From contig NZ_AP031573.1 in NCBI RefSeq assembly GCF_041154745.1, forward strand, positions 4,960,001 through 5,024,000: a stretch of DNA of 64,000 nt, given 5' to 3'. Source of the DNA: Flavobacterium sp. CFS9. GTDB lineage: Bacteria; Bacteroidota; Bacteroidia; Flavobacteriales; Flavobacteriaceae. Shown one piece after another: positions 1-7,932 of this stretch; the stretch's first letter is position 1, and the number at the start of each line of letters is the position of its first letter. A program made the translations under genes and the position numbers. The notes under the pieces were generated by a model. It did no database searches, was not told the origin of the DNA, and saw only the letters and a program-made list of their open reading frames with translations.

Positions 1-251
1 TAAGCTATGTCTTTAATATTTTAAGATTTATACTACAATAGTATTAAAAATCAAGACATCTTTTATATGTAAGAAATATTTTATAAAAAGATTAACTTTT
101 TTGCCCATAAAAAGTAGATTATCCACTATTAATCATCAATTATTACTCGGAAACTCCACCCCTCTGCAATCAAAAATCGTTACTCAAAATAAAATGCTCC
201 AGCTTCGACTCCGCTCAGCCGGACATGCGGTTACACTAAACAACTTGTAAC

Positions 252-767
252 TCATAACTCATAACTCAACAATCGCACATTCAGTTTTAGTTCCTCCTGT
301 TGCAGTACCCAGAGTTTAAGTACGTAGGGCTCCTGCACATCCAAGCCATTTTTGGTAATATCGTTTTTGGCATTGTTTCTAATAACCTGCAAAACTGTCT
401 GCTCCTCTTTTGCTGCTAAAAATTCTGCAAGCTGCAAAGTGATCAGAGCAGCCTCGTATTTTTTTTGATGACTCTCGAGTCTTTTGGATGTAACCAGTTG
501 TTTATGTTTATTGGTCGACAGTTGTTTTTCTAAAAACTTTTTTGTTTTTACTTTCTGAGTTTCGATATGCTCAAAATTATGCTGATCCCGCCCGTCAAAT
601 TGTCTGGAAAAGGCAAGCATTTCACTCAGTTTTAGTTTAGCCGCCACAGGCAGATCACGTTTTCCTGATAGATACATTGCCCAGTTGCTGCGTGTAACTT
701 GCAATAACATGGCCATATCTTCTTGTTTGATCCCCAAAAGTTCTACAATTTGCTTCTCTTTTTTCAT
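252..767 (-). CDS. Small HTH (XRE-like) transcriptional regulator
   Basis: This is a 171-residue protein. Residues 8-50 look like a Cro/C1-type helix-turn-helix: an IKQEDMAMLLQV recognition segment followed by a TRSNWAMYLSGKRDLP turn, typical of XRE regulators. The rest (about 60-171) is Lys/Gln/Glu-rich, probably helical or coiled coil, with no recognisable sensor domain. The start has a GAGGGATGAAAAAA context. About 35 bp upstream of the start lies a dense array of TTGTGACAAA boxes (803-924), which makes autoregulation attractive; that is inference. It is the last gene of a minus-strand run but is separated from the preceding gene by about 300 bp, so it probably has its own promoter. The HTH call is fairly safe and the target is unknown. 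Confidence 0.7.
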   Translation of the reverse strand: MKKEKQIVELLGIKQEDMAMLLQVTRSNWAMYLSGKRDLPVAAKLKLSEMLAFSRQFDGRDQHNFEHIETQKVKTKKFLEKQLSTNKHKQLVTSKRLESHQKKYEAALITLQLAEFLAAKEEQTVLQVIRNNAKNDITKNGLDVQEPYVLKLWVLQQEELKLNVRLLSYEL

Positions 768-802
768 CCCTCTTTCTTTAACTAAGTTAGCGCACTTTAC
801 TC

Positions 803-924
803 TTGTGACAAAATATTTTTTTATTCCAAATTTGTCACAAAAGTTGTGACAAATTTAATTTTATTTTTTGTTTTGTCACAACTTCTGTGACAAAATCATT
901 TTTATTTTTTGTTTTGTCACAAAA
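803..924. promoter_or_regulatory. Array of six TTGTGACAAA boxes (candidate operator)
   Basis: Six copies of TTGTGACAAA or its reverse complement occur in about 120 bp, starting near 803 (+), 831 (-), 844 (+), 872 (-), 886 (+, first base changed) and 912 (-). Boxes 831-840/844-853 form a perfect inverted repeat with a 3-bp spacer; 871-880/886-895 form one with a 5-bp spacer. The array ends about 35 bp from the start of the minus-strand HTH gene, where an operator would be expected. The repeats are seen directly; the binding role is inferred. Confidence 0.6.
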
Positions 925-951
925 AAATACAAAAAGGAAACACGTTTCTTT

Positions 952-1031
952 CACATAGTATACTATGCGCTTTTAAATAAAGTGAAACGTCCTTTAAACG
1001 CAAACCAAACTATGTTGCTATGTGTTTAAAA
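952..1031. repeat. Dispersed intergenic repeat, copy 1
   Basis: This AT-rich segment starts with CACATAG, has AAGTGAAACG in its middle and ends with CTATGTTGCTATGTGTTT. A diverged copy in the opposite orientation lies at 48785-48885 and a shorter one at 21171-21227. All copies are intergenic, and the ends are inverted (CACATAG against CTATGTG). It looks like a small palindromic interspersed element; it contains no gene. Confidence 0.55.
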
Positions 1032-1063
1032 AAATTAGACTCCACATTTTTTTAAATACTGTC

Positions 1064-1375
1064 CTACAACTCCGCAGCCAGCAACTGACTCAGCTCACTT
1101 AAAAATTCAAGTTCATCCATAGGAAACAGCTGCAAAACGGTTTCGAGAATAAGCCCCACATTAATCGTTTCATTTTTTTCTGTCTCCTGAAACTTAGGTG
1201 CATGTTCATCCAGCGCCACTATGCACAACTTAAGCATATTGGTAATCACGCAACCCAGCTCATAATAATTGACAAACTTCAGTTGAGCCGTATTGCTTTG
1301 TGTTTGATCTTCGCCCGGCTTTAAAGTGTGGAAATAACGCGCCGTTAGCTTTTTATTAATCCACCACAATTTCAT
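1064..1375 (-). CDS. Hypothetical protein, 103 aa, overlapping the hexosaminidase 3' end
   Basis: The 103-residue product belongs to no family I recognise. It begins MKLWWINKKLTARYF, has a central helical stretch (YYELGCVITNMLKLC) and a Leu/Glu-rich C-terminus, so it is probably a small soluble helical protein. Its start overlaps the last 20 bp of the upstream GH20 gene, suggesting translational coupling. No signal peptide or membrane segment is visible. A later start at the internal Met (MLKLCIV) is possible but would drop a plausible N-terminus. Composition looks coding (varied, acidic C-terminus), but the function is unknown and the gene call is moderate. Confidence 0.5.
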   Translation of the reverse strand: MKLWWINKKLTARYFHTLKPGEDQTQSNTAQLKFVNYYELGCVITNMLKLCIVALDEHAPKFQETEKNETINVGLILETVLQLFPMDELEFLSELSQLLAAEL

Positions 1376-3677
1376 CTACAAACAGCCAAGAACTCGAACC
1401 TGTTGGGCTCTTTTTTAAATTCGTAGCGATTACTTTTACAAACCTAACCTCTTGTTTTTCAAAATTGATTTTAAAGTCTTTCAGCTCTGAATTCACATTT
1501 ACAGCAAACGGGCGATTTATTTTTCCAACTTCGTTATAATTAGTACCGTCCTTAGAGACTAAAACGGTTACTTGTATTGGAAAATAAATTCCGGCTCCCT
1601 GACTTTCTAAAGTCCCAACAGTTACTTTTTCGATACTTTGTTCTTTTTCGAGATCAATCACAATTTCCATGTCCTTAACTAGCCATGCCTGCCATTGACC
1701 ATCATGAAAGTTTTTAGACCCTCTGATGGTATTGACCATTCCGAGAGGTCCGTCTCCTTTGTAACTGTCATTATAAGGGGTTACATAATTGACCTTATGC
1801 CCCACTGCTTTATGGAATACAATCGTATCGGTAAATACTCTTCCAACCGGTTTATTATCCTGAAACAAAGACGCTTTTAGAATGGTAGTTTGGTTAACCG
1901 GGATAGGATTTGCATATTTTATGGCCTTATCACCTATATTTTTGTTTCCTAAAACATAACGAATGTCGGAATTTGGAAATTCATTTTTAAGAGCAACATT
2001 AATTACTTTATTATTTAAATCAGCCGAAGCCGAAGAAGTAACCAAATAAGCGCTTTTGGCGTAATTGATCCCTATATAATCGTAACGTTTCAACAACGAA
2101 GGCAATCTGGAGGTAAAATTATTCCAATTGCGATTTTCTTTGGTGCTCCACAACACTTCAGAGAGAGCCGCCAATCTCGGGAAGATCATATACTCGGAAG
2201 CTTTTGGATTGGTGATAAATTCTGCCCATAAATTGGCCTGCCCGCCTAAAACACGGCTGGCTTCCTGTGGAGTCATGCTATCGACAACGGGGTCAAACCC
2301 GTACACTTTGTTTAACGGATTAAAAGCATCAAAAGCCAAAGGTTCTTCGTTTTGTGGGCCCTGATAAAAATTAAAATAACAAGGCGATTCGGGCGACATA
2401 ATTACGTCATGACCTTGCTTTGCGGCTTCAGTCCCTCCTACTGTTCCTCTCCAGCTCATTACTGTAGCTTCGGGAGCTAAACCGCCTTCGAGTATTTCAT
2501 CCCAGCCAATTATCTTTTTACCTTTAGAATTGATGTATTGCTCCATTCTCTTCACAAAATAACTTTGCAGTTCGTGAGCGTCTTTCAATCCATTGTCTTT
2601 CATCCTTTTTTGACAATTCGGGCATTTGTCCCAATTGGTTTTAGTGGCCTCATCACCTCCAATATGAATGTATTTTGATGGAAAAATGGCAATAACCTCC
2701 TCTATTACATTTTGCAAAAACTCAAAAGTAATTTCTTTCCCGGCACAATAAATATCTGTAATCGGCCATAATCCACCCGACGGAACTCCTATTCTCTGAT
2801 TGAAACAAGCCAGTTCAGGATAAGCCGCAATCGCAGAGCTCACGTGTGCCGGCATTTCGATTTCGGGAATGATTTCTATATTTTTTGCTGCGGCATATTT
2901 TACAATTTCCTTTAATTCTTCCTGAGTCAGAAAGCCGCCATACGTTCCTTTTTCGTCCGGATTGGTTAGCTGTCTTGCATTCCAGGGTGCATTTTCCTGA
3001 TCGACTCTCCAGGCACCAATCTCAGTAAGTTTTGGGTATTTCTTGATTTCAATTCTCCACCCCTGATCGTCCACCAAATGCAAATGCAGCACATTCATTT
3101 TTAGCATTGCCAGCCGATCGATGGTCTCTAATATGTAGTTTTTATCAAAAAAATGACGTGATAAGTCCAGCATTAACCCTCTCCATTGAAAACGGGGTTC
3201 ATCAGTAATCGTAAGATTTGGGATCTCCCATTTCACTGCTTTAATTCTGCTTTTACTTTCAATCCCTTCGGGAAGCAATTGTCGGATGCTTTCTAAACCA
3301 TAAATAAAACCTGCATTTCCCTTAGCTCTAATGGTGATGCTTTTTTGATTGACTTCTAAAACGTAAGCTTCTGTATTTAAAGTTGCATCCTCTTTAAATT
3401 GAATATAATTACTTTTAGGAATGGTATTTGAAATTTCAGGACGAAATCCTGCTGCGGTTTTAAATTTGTTAATTAGAACCATCACCATTTCTTTCTGAAC
3501 CTCATCCTTTACCACAAATTGGGTTGCGGCAGAAAACTGAAAATTACCTTGTCTAATAACCAATTGCTTTGGTTTCGGAATGATTTGAATCTCTTTTTCT
3601 CTATTTGCTTTCTGGCTGTAAGCACTACTGAAAATGATCAAAAAAAATGCGACAACAACTGGTTTTAGTATTCTCAT
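1356..3677 (-). CDS. Beta-N-acetylhexosaminidase, glycoside hydrolase family 20
   Basis: This exported enzyme is predicted to remove terminal beta-linked GlcNAc/GalNAc from glycans or chitin oligomers. Residues 1-21 form a signal peptide ending SSAYSQ. Residues about 30-150 match the GH20 N-terminal alpha/beta domain (IIPKPKQL, AGFIYGLESIRQLLP). The TIM-barrel catalytic domain runs from about 160 to 520, starting with WRGLMLDLSRHFF and including LHLHLVDDQGWR and HIGGDEA, where Asp342-Glu343 is the catalytic pair of substrate-assisted catalysis. The C-terminal 130 residues look like an F5/8-type C (discoidin) carbohydrate-binding domain. At 773 residues the length is normal for Bacteroidota GH20 enzymes. 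The gene stands alone rather than in a polysaccharide-utilisation locus, and a small hypothetical gene overlaps its 3' end. Confidence 0.93.
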   Translation of the reverse strand: MRILKPVVVAFFLIIFSSAYSQKANREKEIQIIPKPKQLVIRQGNFQFSAATQFVVKDEVQKEMVMVLINKFKTAAGFRPEISNTIPKSNYIQFKEDATLNTEAYVLEVNQKSITIRAKGNAGFIYGLESIRQLLPEGIESKSRIKAVKWEIPNLTITDEPRFQWRGLMLDLSRHFFDKNYILETIDRLAMLKMNVLHLHLVDDQGWRIEIKKYPKLTEIGAWRVDQENAPWNARQLTNPDEKGTYGGFLTQEELKEIVKYAAAKNIEIIPEIEMPAHVSSAIAAYPELACFNQRIGVPSGGLWPITDIYCAGKEITFEFLQNVIEEVIAIFPSKYIHIGGDEATKTNWDKCPNCQKRMKDNGLKDAHELQSYFVKRMEQYINSKGKKIIGWDEILEGGLAPEATVMSWRGTVGGTEAAKQGHDVIMSPESPCYFNFYQGPQNEEPLAFDAFNPLNKVYGFDPVVDSMTPQEASRVLGGQANLWAEFITNPKASEYMIFPRLAALSEVLWSTKENRNWNNFTSRLPSLLKRYDYIGINYAKSAYLVTSSASADLNNKVINVALKNEFPNSDIRYVLGNKNIGDKAIKYANPIPVNQTTILKASLFQDNKPVGRVFTDTIVFHKAVGHKVNYVTPYNDSYKGDGPLGMVNTIRGSKNFHDGQWQAWLVKDMEIVIDLEKEQSIEKVTVGTLESQGAGIYFPIQVTVLVSKDGTNYNEVGKINRPFAVNVNSELKDFKINFEKQEVRFVKVIATNLKKSPTGSSSWLFVDEIVVD

Positions 3678-3771
3678 TCCTTATTTTTTTAAAAATGGCT
3701 AAATTTCAAGAAAAAATCTTAGTAAAATAGGCTGTTTCTATACTACATGCCCCCACTAACCTATATTGTTT

Positions 3772-4230
3772 TTAAGAACGTGGTTTCGGTAAGTTCCTGT
3801 CGTACATCACAATTGTTCCGGCTACAGCTACATTTAAACTCTTTACTGATTTAAACTTCACTAAATGATGGCATTTTTCCATCGATTTTTTGGATAACCC
3901 GTGATCTTCAGCTCCCAAAAGATAAACACAGCGTCTTGGATGTTCGAAGGTTTCTAAATCAGCCGCTTTATCAGCTAATTCAACACCTACTAACCGCGCT
4001 CCTTTTGGCAAGTTTTCAAAAAAAGCTTCAAAAGTATCATAATGAAAATACGGAATTGCTTTTACCGCATCGTGGGTATCGCAAGCTTGTTTGGCATATC
4101 GATTGCCTATGGTGAATATAAAAGTAGCGCCCAAATTCTGAGCCGATCGCCATAAAACACCCAAATTTTCAGGAGTTTTACCATTTTGTATTCCTATACC
4201 AAAGTATTCGTTTGTAAAATTGTCATTCAT
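3772..4230 (-). CDS. SpoU/TrmH-family RNA methyltransferase
   Basis: This 152-residue protein fits a minimal SPOUT (trefoil-knot) RNA 2'-O-methyltransferase acting on tRNA or rRNA with SAM. The three family motifs are visible: an N-terminal NLGVLWRSAQNLGA (motif 1, Asn-x-Gly plus Arg), YLLGAEDHGLS (motif 2) and SLNVAVAGTIVMYDR (motif 3) at the C-terminus, which together form the knot. There is no extra N-terminal substrate-binding domain, so it resembles TrmL-size enzymes more than RlmB; the exact substrate nucleotide cannot be assigned. It lies 94 bp upstream of the hexosaminidase gene on the same strand and is probably transcribed separately. The family call is confident, the specificity open. 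Confidence 0.88.
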   Translation of the reverse strand: MNDNFTNEYFGIGIQNGKTPENLGVLWRSAQNLGATFIFTIGNRYAKQACDTHDAVKAIPYFHYDTFEAFFENLPKGARLVGVELADKAADLETFEHPRRCVYLLGAEDHGLSKKSMEKCHHLVKFKSVKSLNVAVAGTIVMYDRNLPKPRS

Positions 4231-4363
4231 AAGGGCAAAAATACAAACTATGTGAAATTAAAAAAAAAGTTCTTTTTTTACACCTATAATCTATGTTTCT
4301 ATGTGCAAATTGTTTTTTTTTGTTAATTGTACCCAACGACTTAATTTTAAAGAACAAATATTT

Positions 4364-4939
4364 ATGAATACCCTGAGGCTTTTATTTATTTTTTGCTTCC
4401 TGACAATATCAAAGAAATGTTATACCCAAGATTTATTATTAAAAGATCTGGACAATGATACTATAAAAGATGAGATACTCTTTGATAGAAAAAATAGTCA
4501 AATAATCTGTAAACTATCCTCACAGAATTCATTACCCATTAAAAGCAAAAAATTAGATGATTTAAATGATGCATCAGGAATTGAACTAACAAAAAATGGT
4601 TTTCAATTCTATAATCATTCCATGCGATCCGGGTATTATTGTCAATTCAGATATAACACCACACAAAATAAAATTGAACTAATTGGAATGAGTAGATATA
4701 ATGATGGTAATGCGGCGCAAGATGGCAGTGGGGAATCCAGTGTAAATTTATTGACACATCAATATATTGGCGAATGGATTCGCGTTGACCTTAAATTAAA
4801 AAAACGTATAAAAATTCCAACAATTAAGAAACCCTATACAACAAATAAAGTTTATCTACAGCAGTTCAGTGTTAAGCAGCCTGATGATTTTGTTGAGTTT
4901 TGCGATAACATTAGAAATAAAATGGTGCATAGAATATAA
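4364..4939 (+). CDS. Secreted hypothetical protein
   Basis: I prefer the ATG at 4364 to the in-frame upstream start at 4301, because it begins directly with a signal peptide (MNTLRLLFIFCFLTISKKCYTQ). The mature protein, about 170 residues, starts with LLKDLDNDTIKDEILFD, a DxDxDxxxD-like calcium-binding or FG-GAP-like segment, followed by a beta-rich region. This resembles small secreted proteins that begin with a single VCBS/FG-GAP-type motif. No enzyme motifs are visible. It stands alone, followed by a rho-independent terminator at about 5000-5031. The function is unknown. Confidence 0.6.
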   Translation: MNTLRLLFIFCFLTISKKCYTQDLLLKDLDNDTIKDEILFDRKNSQIICKLSSQNSLPIKSKKLDDLNDASGIELTKNGFQFYNHSMRSGYYCQFRYNTTQNKIELIGMSRYNDGNAAQDGSGESSVNLLTHQYIGEWIRVDLKLKKRIKIPTIKKPYTTNKVYLQQFSVKQPDDFVEFCDNIRNKMVHRI

Positions 4940-4999
4940 ATTGGTTTTTCAGTCTCAGTTTTCAGTCTCAGTTTTCGGTTTTGAAACGAATATAGATTA

Positions 5000-5031
5000 T
5001 CCTCAACGGTAAAATTGTTGGGATTTTTTTT
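5000..5031 (+). terminator. Rho-independent terminator
   Basis: A TCCTCAAC/GTTGGGA stem with one bulged T is followed by eight T residues on the plus strand. It lies about 60 bp after the secreted hypothetical gene. Confidence 0.55.
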
Positions 5032-5160
5032 ATTCTAAAAGCATTGCTTTTACTGGTCTTAAAAGAATACCTTCGCTTGTTTTAATTATTTTTCAATATT
5101 AATTTATTGTTTATCAATAAATATTTATTATTTTTACATTGAATTTTTAAACCAAATAGT

Positions 5161-5715
5161 ATGGAAATTAAAATTAGTACCCAAACCATTCTGAAAGTAT
5201 TACACGTGCTTTCGTGGATTATTTTTGTTGGATTATGTATCGAAGCCGGAGGAATACTTACCAAAACAATTGCCACATTAACGCTCGATCCTGCTGATGC
5301 CGCTAAATTTTGGAGATCGGTTGATCTAACCGAAGTGTATCAGTTTAATCAGAGCCGATACATCACCCTTAGCAGTGTTATCATTATTGTTGCTCTATTA
5401 AAAGCAATATTGTTTTACTGCATTATAAAAATTTTCCTGAACAAGAACCTCAACATTGCAGCCCCCTTCAATAACCTGTTCAGAAATTTTATTCTTACAC
5501 TGGCTTATTTGTCCTTTGGCATTGGTTTCTTTTCGTCCTGGGGAATCGAATTGGTAAATTCTTTATCCGATAGCGGTCTTAAGCTGCAAGACATTCAACA
5601 ATTGCAAATTGCAGGTGCCGACGTTTGGCTATTTATGGGAGTAATATTGCTTGTTGTTGCTTATATCTTCAAAAAGGGAATTGAATTACAGGACGAAAAC
5701 GAATTAACAATATAA
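5161..5715 (+). CDS. DUF2975 family membrane protein
   Basis: This 184-residue integral membrane protein has four predicted transmembrane segments: about 10-32 (VLHVLSWIIFVGLCIEAGG), 68-92, 110-132 and 150-172. Length, topology and the immediately following small HTH gene are the signature of the DUF2975/HTH pair common in Bacteroidota and Firmicutes. The pair's biochemical role is unknown; a membrane-linked control of the partner regulator is usually assumed. Only 3 bp separate the stop from the HTH start, so the two genes are co-transcribed. Confidence 0.78.
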   Translation: MEIKISTQTILKVLHVLSWIIFVGLCIEAGGILTKTIATLTLDPADAAKFWRSVDLTEVYQFNQSRYITLSSVIIIVALLKAILFYCIIKIFLNKNLNIAAPFNNLFRNFILTLAYLSFGIGFFSSWGIELVNSLSDSGLKLQDIQQLQIAGADVWLFMGVILLVVAYIFKKGIELQDENELTI

Positions 5716-5718
5716 ATT

Positions 5719-5922
5719 ATGGCAATCATTGTAAACCTCGATGTGATGATGGCAAAACGAAAAATGTCATTGAATGAACTTTCCGAAAAAGTAGACCTAA
5801 CCTTATCCAATCTTTCGATATTGAAAACCGGAAAAGCAAAAGCCATAAGATTCAGCACCTTAGAAGCCATTTGTAAAGTACTAGATTGCCAGCCTGGGGA
5901 TATCTTGGAGTTTAAAGAATGA
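5719..5922 (+). CDS. Cro/C1-type HTH regulator (HTH_26-like), partner of the DUF2975 protein
   Basis: This 67-residue protein is essentially only a DNA-binding domain: MSLNELSEKVDLTLSNLSILK is the helix-turn-helix and IRFSTLEAICKVLDCQPGDIL is the family-typical C-terminal half of the five-helix XRE fold. It resembles YozG-like regulators, which nearly always follow a DUF2975 gene, as here at 3-bp spacing. It probably autoregulates the pair; no operator was identified. Confidence 0.85.
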   Translation: MAIIVNLDVMMAKRKMSLNELSEKVDLTLSNLSILKTGKAKAIRFSTLEAICKVLDCQPGDILEFKE

Positions 5923-6057
5923 AAAACACCTTGAGTGGTGAAAACTCTTAAGCAATTAGCCTAAAAAAAATCAAGGGAAGATTTATAAATTTTACAAATT
6001 TCATCCAAAATTTTGCAACAGCTATCTGCCAAAATAAGACCACCTTTGCAATTGATT

Positions 6058-6462
6058 ATGAGAAAAGCACTTCTACTACTTCTTTCTGTTTTTTATCTGG
6101 TACTGTCGTCAGGCTTTACCACAGTAACTCATTTTTGCAAAGGCGTGCCACAGGAAACCAATCTGTTTGGGGATATTCCTGTTGGTAAAGTCTGTCCAAA
6201 ATGCGTAGCAAAAAAACAGCAAAAAAGTAAAGACTGCTGTAAACATAAAGCACAGTTTCATAAAGCGACCGAAAAAATACAGCAAACTGCTCCCGGTGAT
6301 TTAGTTCCTAAATTCTTAGGAATTGCAGTACCTTTTCATTTTTACGAAACGGTTTTCAGCTCTTATCCTTCTAAGGGAAAGAAAGCGGAATGCTCTTTCT
6401 TCTCCTTTATTCCTATTCGGAATAATCCCCTTTATATTTTCTACTGCGTTTACCGTATTTGA
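6058..6462 (+). CDS. HYC_CC_PP-like exported Cys/His-rich protein, probable metal-related
   Basis: The ATG at 6058 begins a clear signal peptide (MRKALLLLLSVFYLVLSSGF); an upstream TTG at 6013 would only add a short tail. The roughly 134-residue product carries THFCKG, CPKC and DCCKHK motifs, the pattern of the small HYC_CC_PP family found beside copper and heavy-metal efflux genes in Bacteroidota. The C-terminus is aromatic and Pro-rich (SFIPIRNNPLYIFYC). It lies 74 bp before the TolC gene and heads the RND efflux operon, so a periplasmic metal-binding or sensing role is likely but unproven. Confidence 0.7.
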   Translation: MRKALLLLLSVFYLVLSSGFTTVTHFCKGVPQETNLFGDIPVGKVCPKCVAKKQQKSKDCCKHKAQFHKATEKIQQTAPGDLVPKFLGIAVPFHFYETVFSSYPSKGKKAECSFFSFIPIRNNPLYIFYCVYRI

Positions 6463-6536
6463 TTTTAAACAATTGATCGAACTGTAGCATTTAAAGATGC
6501 TACGCGATTTCTATTGTTTAATTTTAAATACATACT

Positions 6537-7922
6537 ATGAAAATGCAATATTTTGCGTTGGCTATGTTCTGTATGCTGTCCGGAAATCTCCGGGCACAAA
6601 CGGTAACACTATCCAATGCTCTGGAACGCTCTATTCAAAATTTTGAAAAAATAAAAGCCAAAGAAGCCATCGTTAATGCTTCGAAAGAAAACACTACCTA
6701 TCAAAAAAGTCAGTACTTACCTGACTTCACTTTAATGGCGCAGCAAAGTTACGGTACGATCAACGCTCAAAACGGTACATTGTACAGTTATGGCGGACTG
6801 GGCAGTGCCGCTACCTCAATGCCGTTGCAAGATCAAAACTGGAATGCCGCTTTTGGATCGCTGTATCTGGCTAATGTTAATTGGAATCTTTTCACTTTTG
6901 GTAAAATTAAAACGCAGGTTGCCATTGCCAAAGCCGATGAGAATGTCGCACAAAAAGATCTGGAACAGGTAAAATTTCAGCACCAGGTAAAAGTGGGTGC
7001 TGCTTACTTAAACCTCCTGGCCGCTCAGCGCATTAAATTTGTACAGGATAAAAATCTAGAACGTGCCCAAGTAGTCGAAACTACAACCAAAAGCCGTGCA
7101 GAGAGCGGTCTGATTCCCGAGGTCGATTATTCTTTGGCAAAAGCTGAAGTGGCCAATGCCAAATCGGCTGTGATAAAGGCCTATGATATGGAACTGGATC
7201 ACTCTAAATCACTTGCCGTGATGCTGGGGGAAGAATATCAGGTGTATCAGCTCGATAGTGTGTTTACCACTAAAACACCCGTTATTCTTTCGGAATCGAT
7301 CTCGGAAACCAGTCTGCATCCTATACTGGAATGGCGAAAAAGTGATATTTTGAAAAGTGAGCAGCAGGAAAAACTACAAGCTACAATGGCTTTACCTAAC
7401 CTTTCTGCCTTTGGTGTAATACAAGGACGCGGTTCGGGTTTTGACTGGAATTATGTACAGGACAATACTGCCTTTTCGAGATCCTATGCCGATGGTGTTG
7501 GAATCGATCGCAGCAATTATATGGTTGGAATCAATTTAAGTTGGAATCTTACCAACATCTACCGTCAATCATCTAAAAAGCGCGAGCAAAAATTCGTTAC
7601 CCAATCGCTTCAAAACGAATATGAATACATGAATCAGGAATTGATTGCTCAACAAAAACTGGCCAATGACAAACTGAAAAATGCCTTCGAGAATTTTGAA
7701 GAAACCAAAACGCAGGTAATCGCTGCTACCGATGCTTATCGTCAGCACACTGCTTTGTATGATAATGGTCTTACTACAATTGTCGATTTAACGCAATCTT
7801 TCTACACCCTTAACCGTGCAGAAATCGATTATGAAATTGCCCAAAACAACATTTGGCAGGCCTTATGGATTAAAGCTGCTGCTACAGGCAATCTGAACAT
7901 TTTACTCAACGCGATACACTAA
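6537..7922 (+). CDS. TolC-family outer membrane efflux protein
   Basis: This 461-residue protein is the predicted outer-membrane channel of the adjoining RND pump. Residues 1-20 form a signal peptide (FALAMFCMLSGNLRAQ). Two OEP repeats follow, each with long coiled-coil helices: one around VKVGAAYLNLLAAQRIKFVQDKN and its continuation (140-230), the second around 360-450 including AYRQHTALYDNGLTTIVDL, the family's characteristic late motif. Length and order match CusC/TolC proteins. The next gene starts 10 bp downstream, so the whole run to 12610 is one operon. The substrate is inferred to be copper/silver or a similar metal from the neighbours. Confidence 0.9.
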   Translation: MKMQYFALAMFCMLSGNLRAQTVTLSNALERSIQNFEKIKAKEAIVNASKENTTYQKSQYLPDFTLMAQQSYGTINAQNGTLYSYGGLGSAATSMPLQDQNWNAAFGSLYLANVNWNLFTFGKIKTQVAIAKADENVAQKDLEQVKFQHQVKVGAAYLNLLAAQRIKFVQDKNLERAQVVETTTKSRAESGLIPEVDYSLAKAEVANAKSAVIKAYDMELDHSKSLAVMLGEEYQVYQLDSVFTTKTPVILSESISETSLHPILEWRKSDILKSEQQEKLQATMALPNLSAFGVIQGRGSGFDWNYVQDNTAFSRSYADGVGIDRSNYMVGINLSWNLTNIYRQSSKKREQKFVTQSLQNEYEYMNQELIAQQKLANDKLKNAFENFEETKTQVIAATDAYRQHTALYDNGLTTIVDLTQSFYTLNRAEIDYEIAQNNIWQALWIKAAATGNLNILLNAIH

Positions 7923-7932
7923 ACCCGAAATT

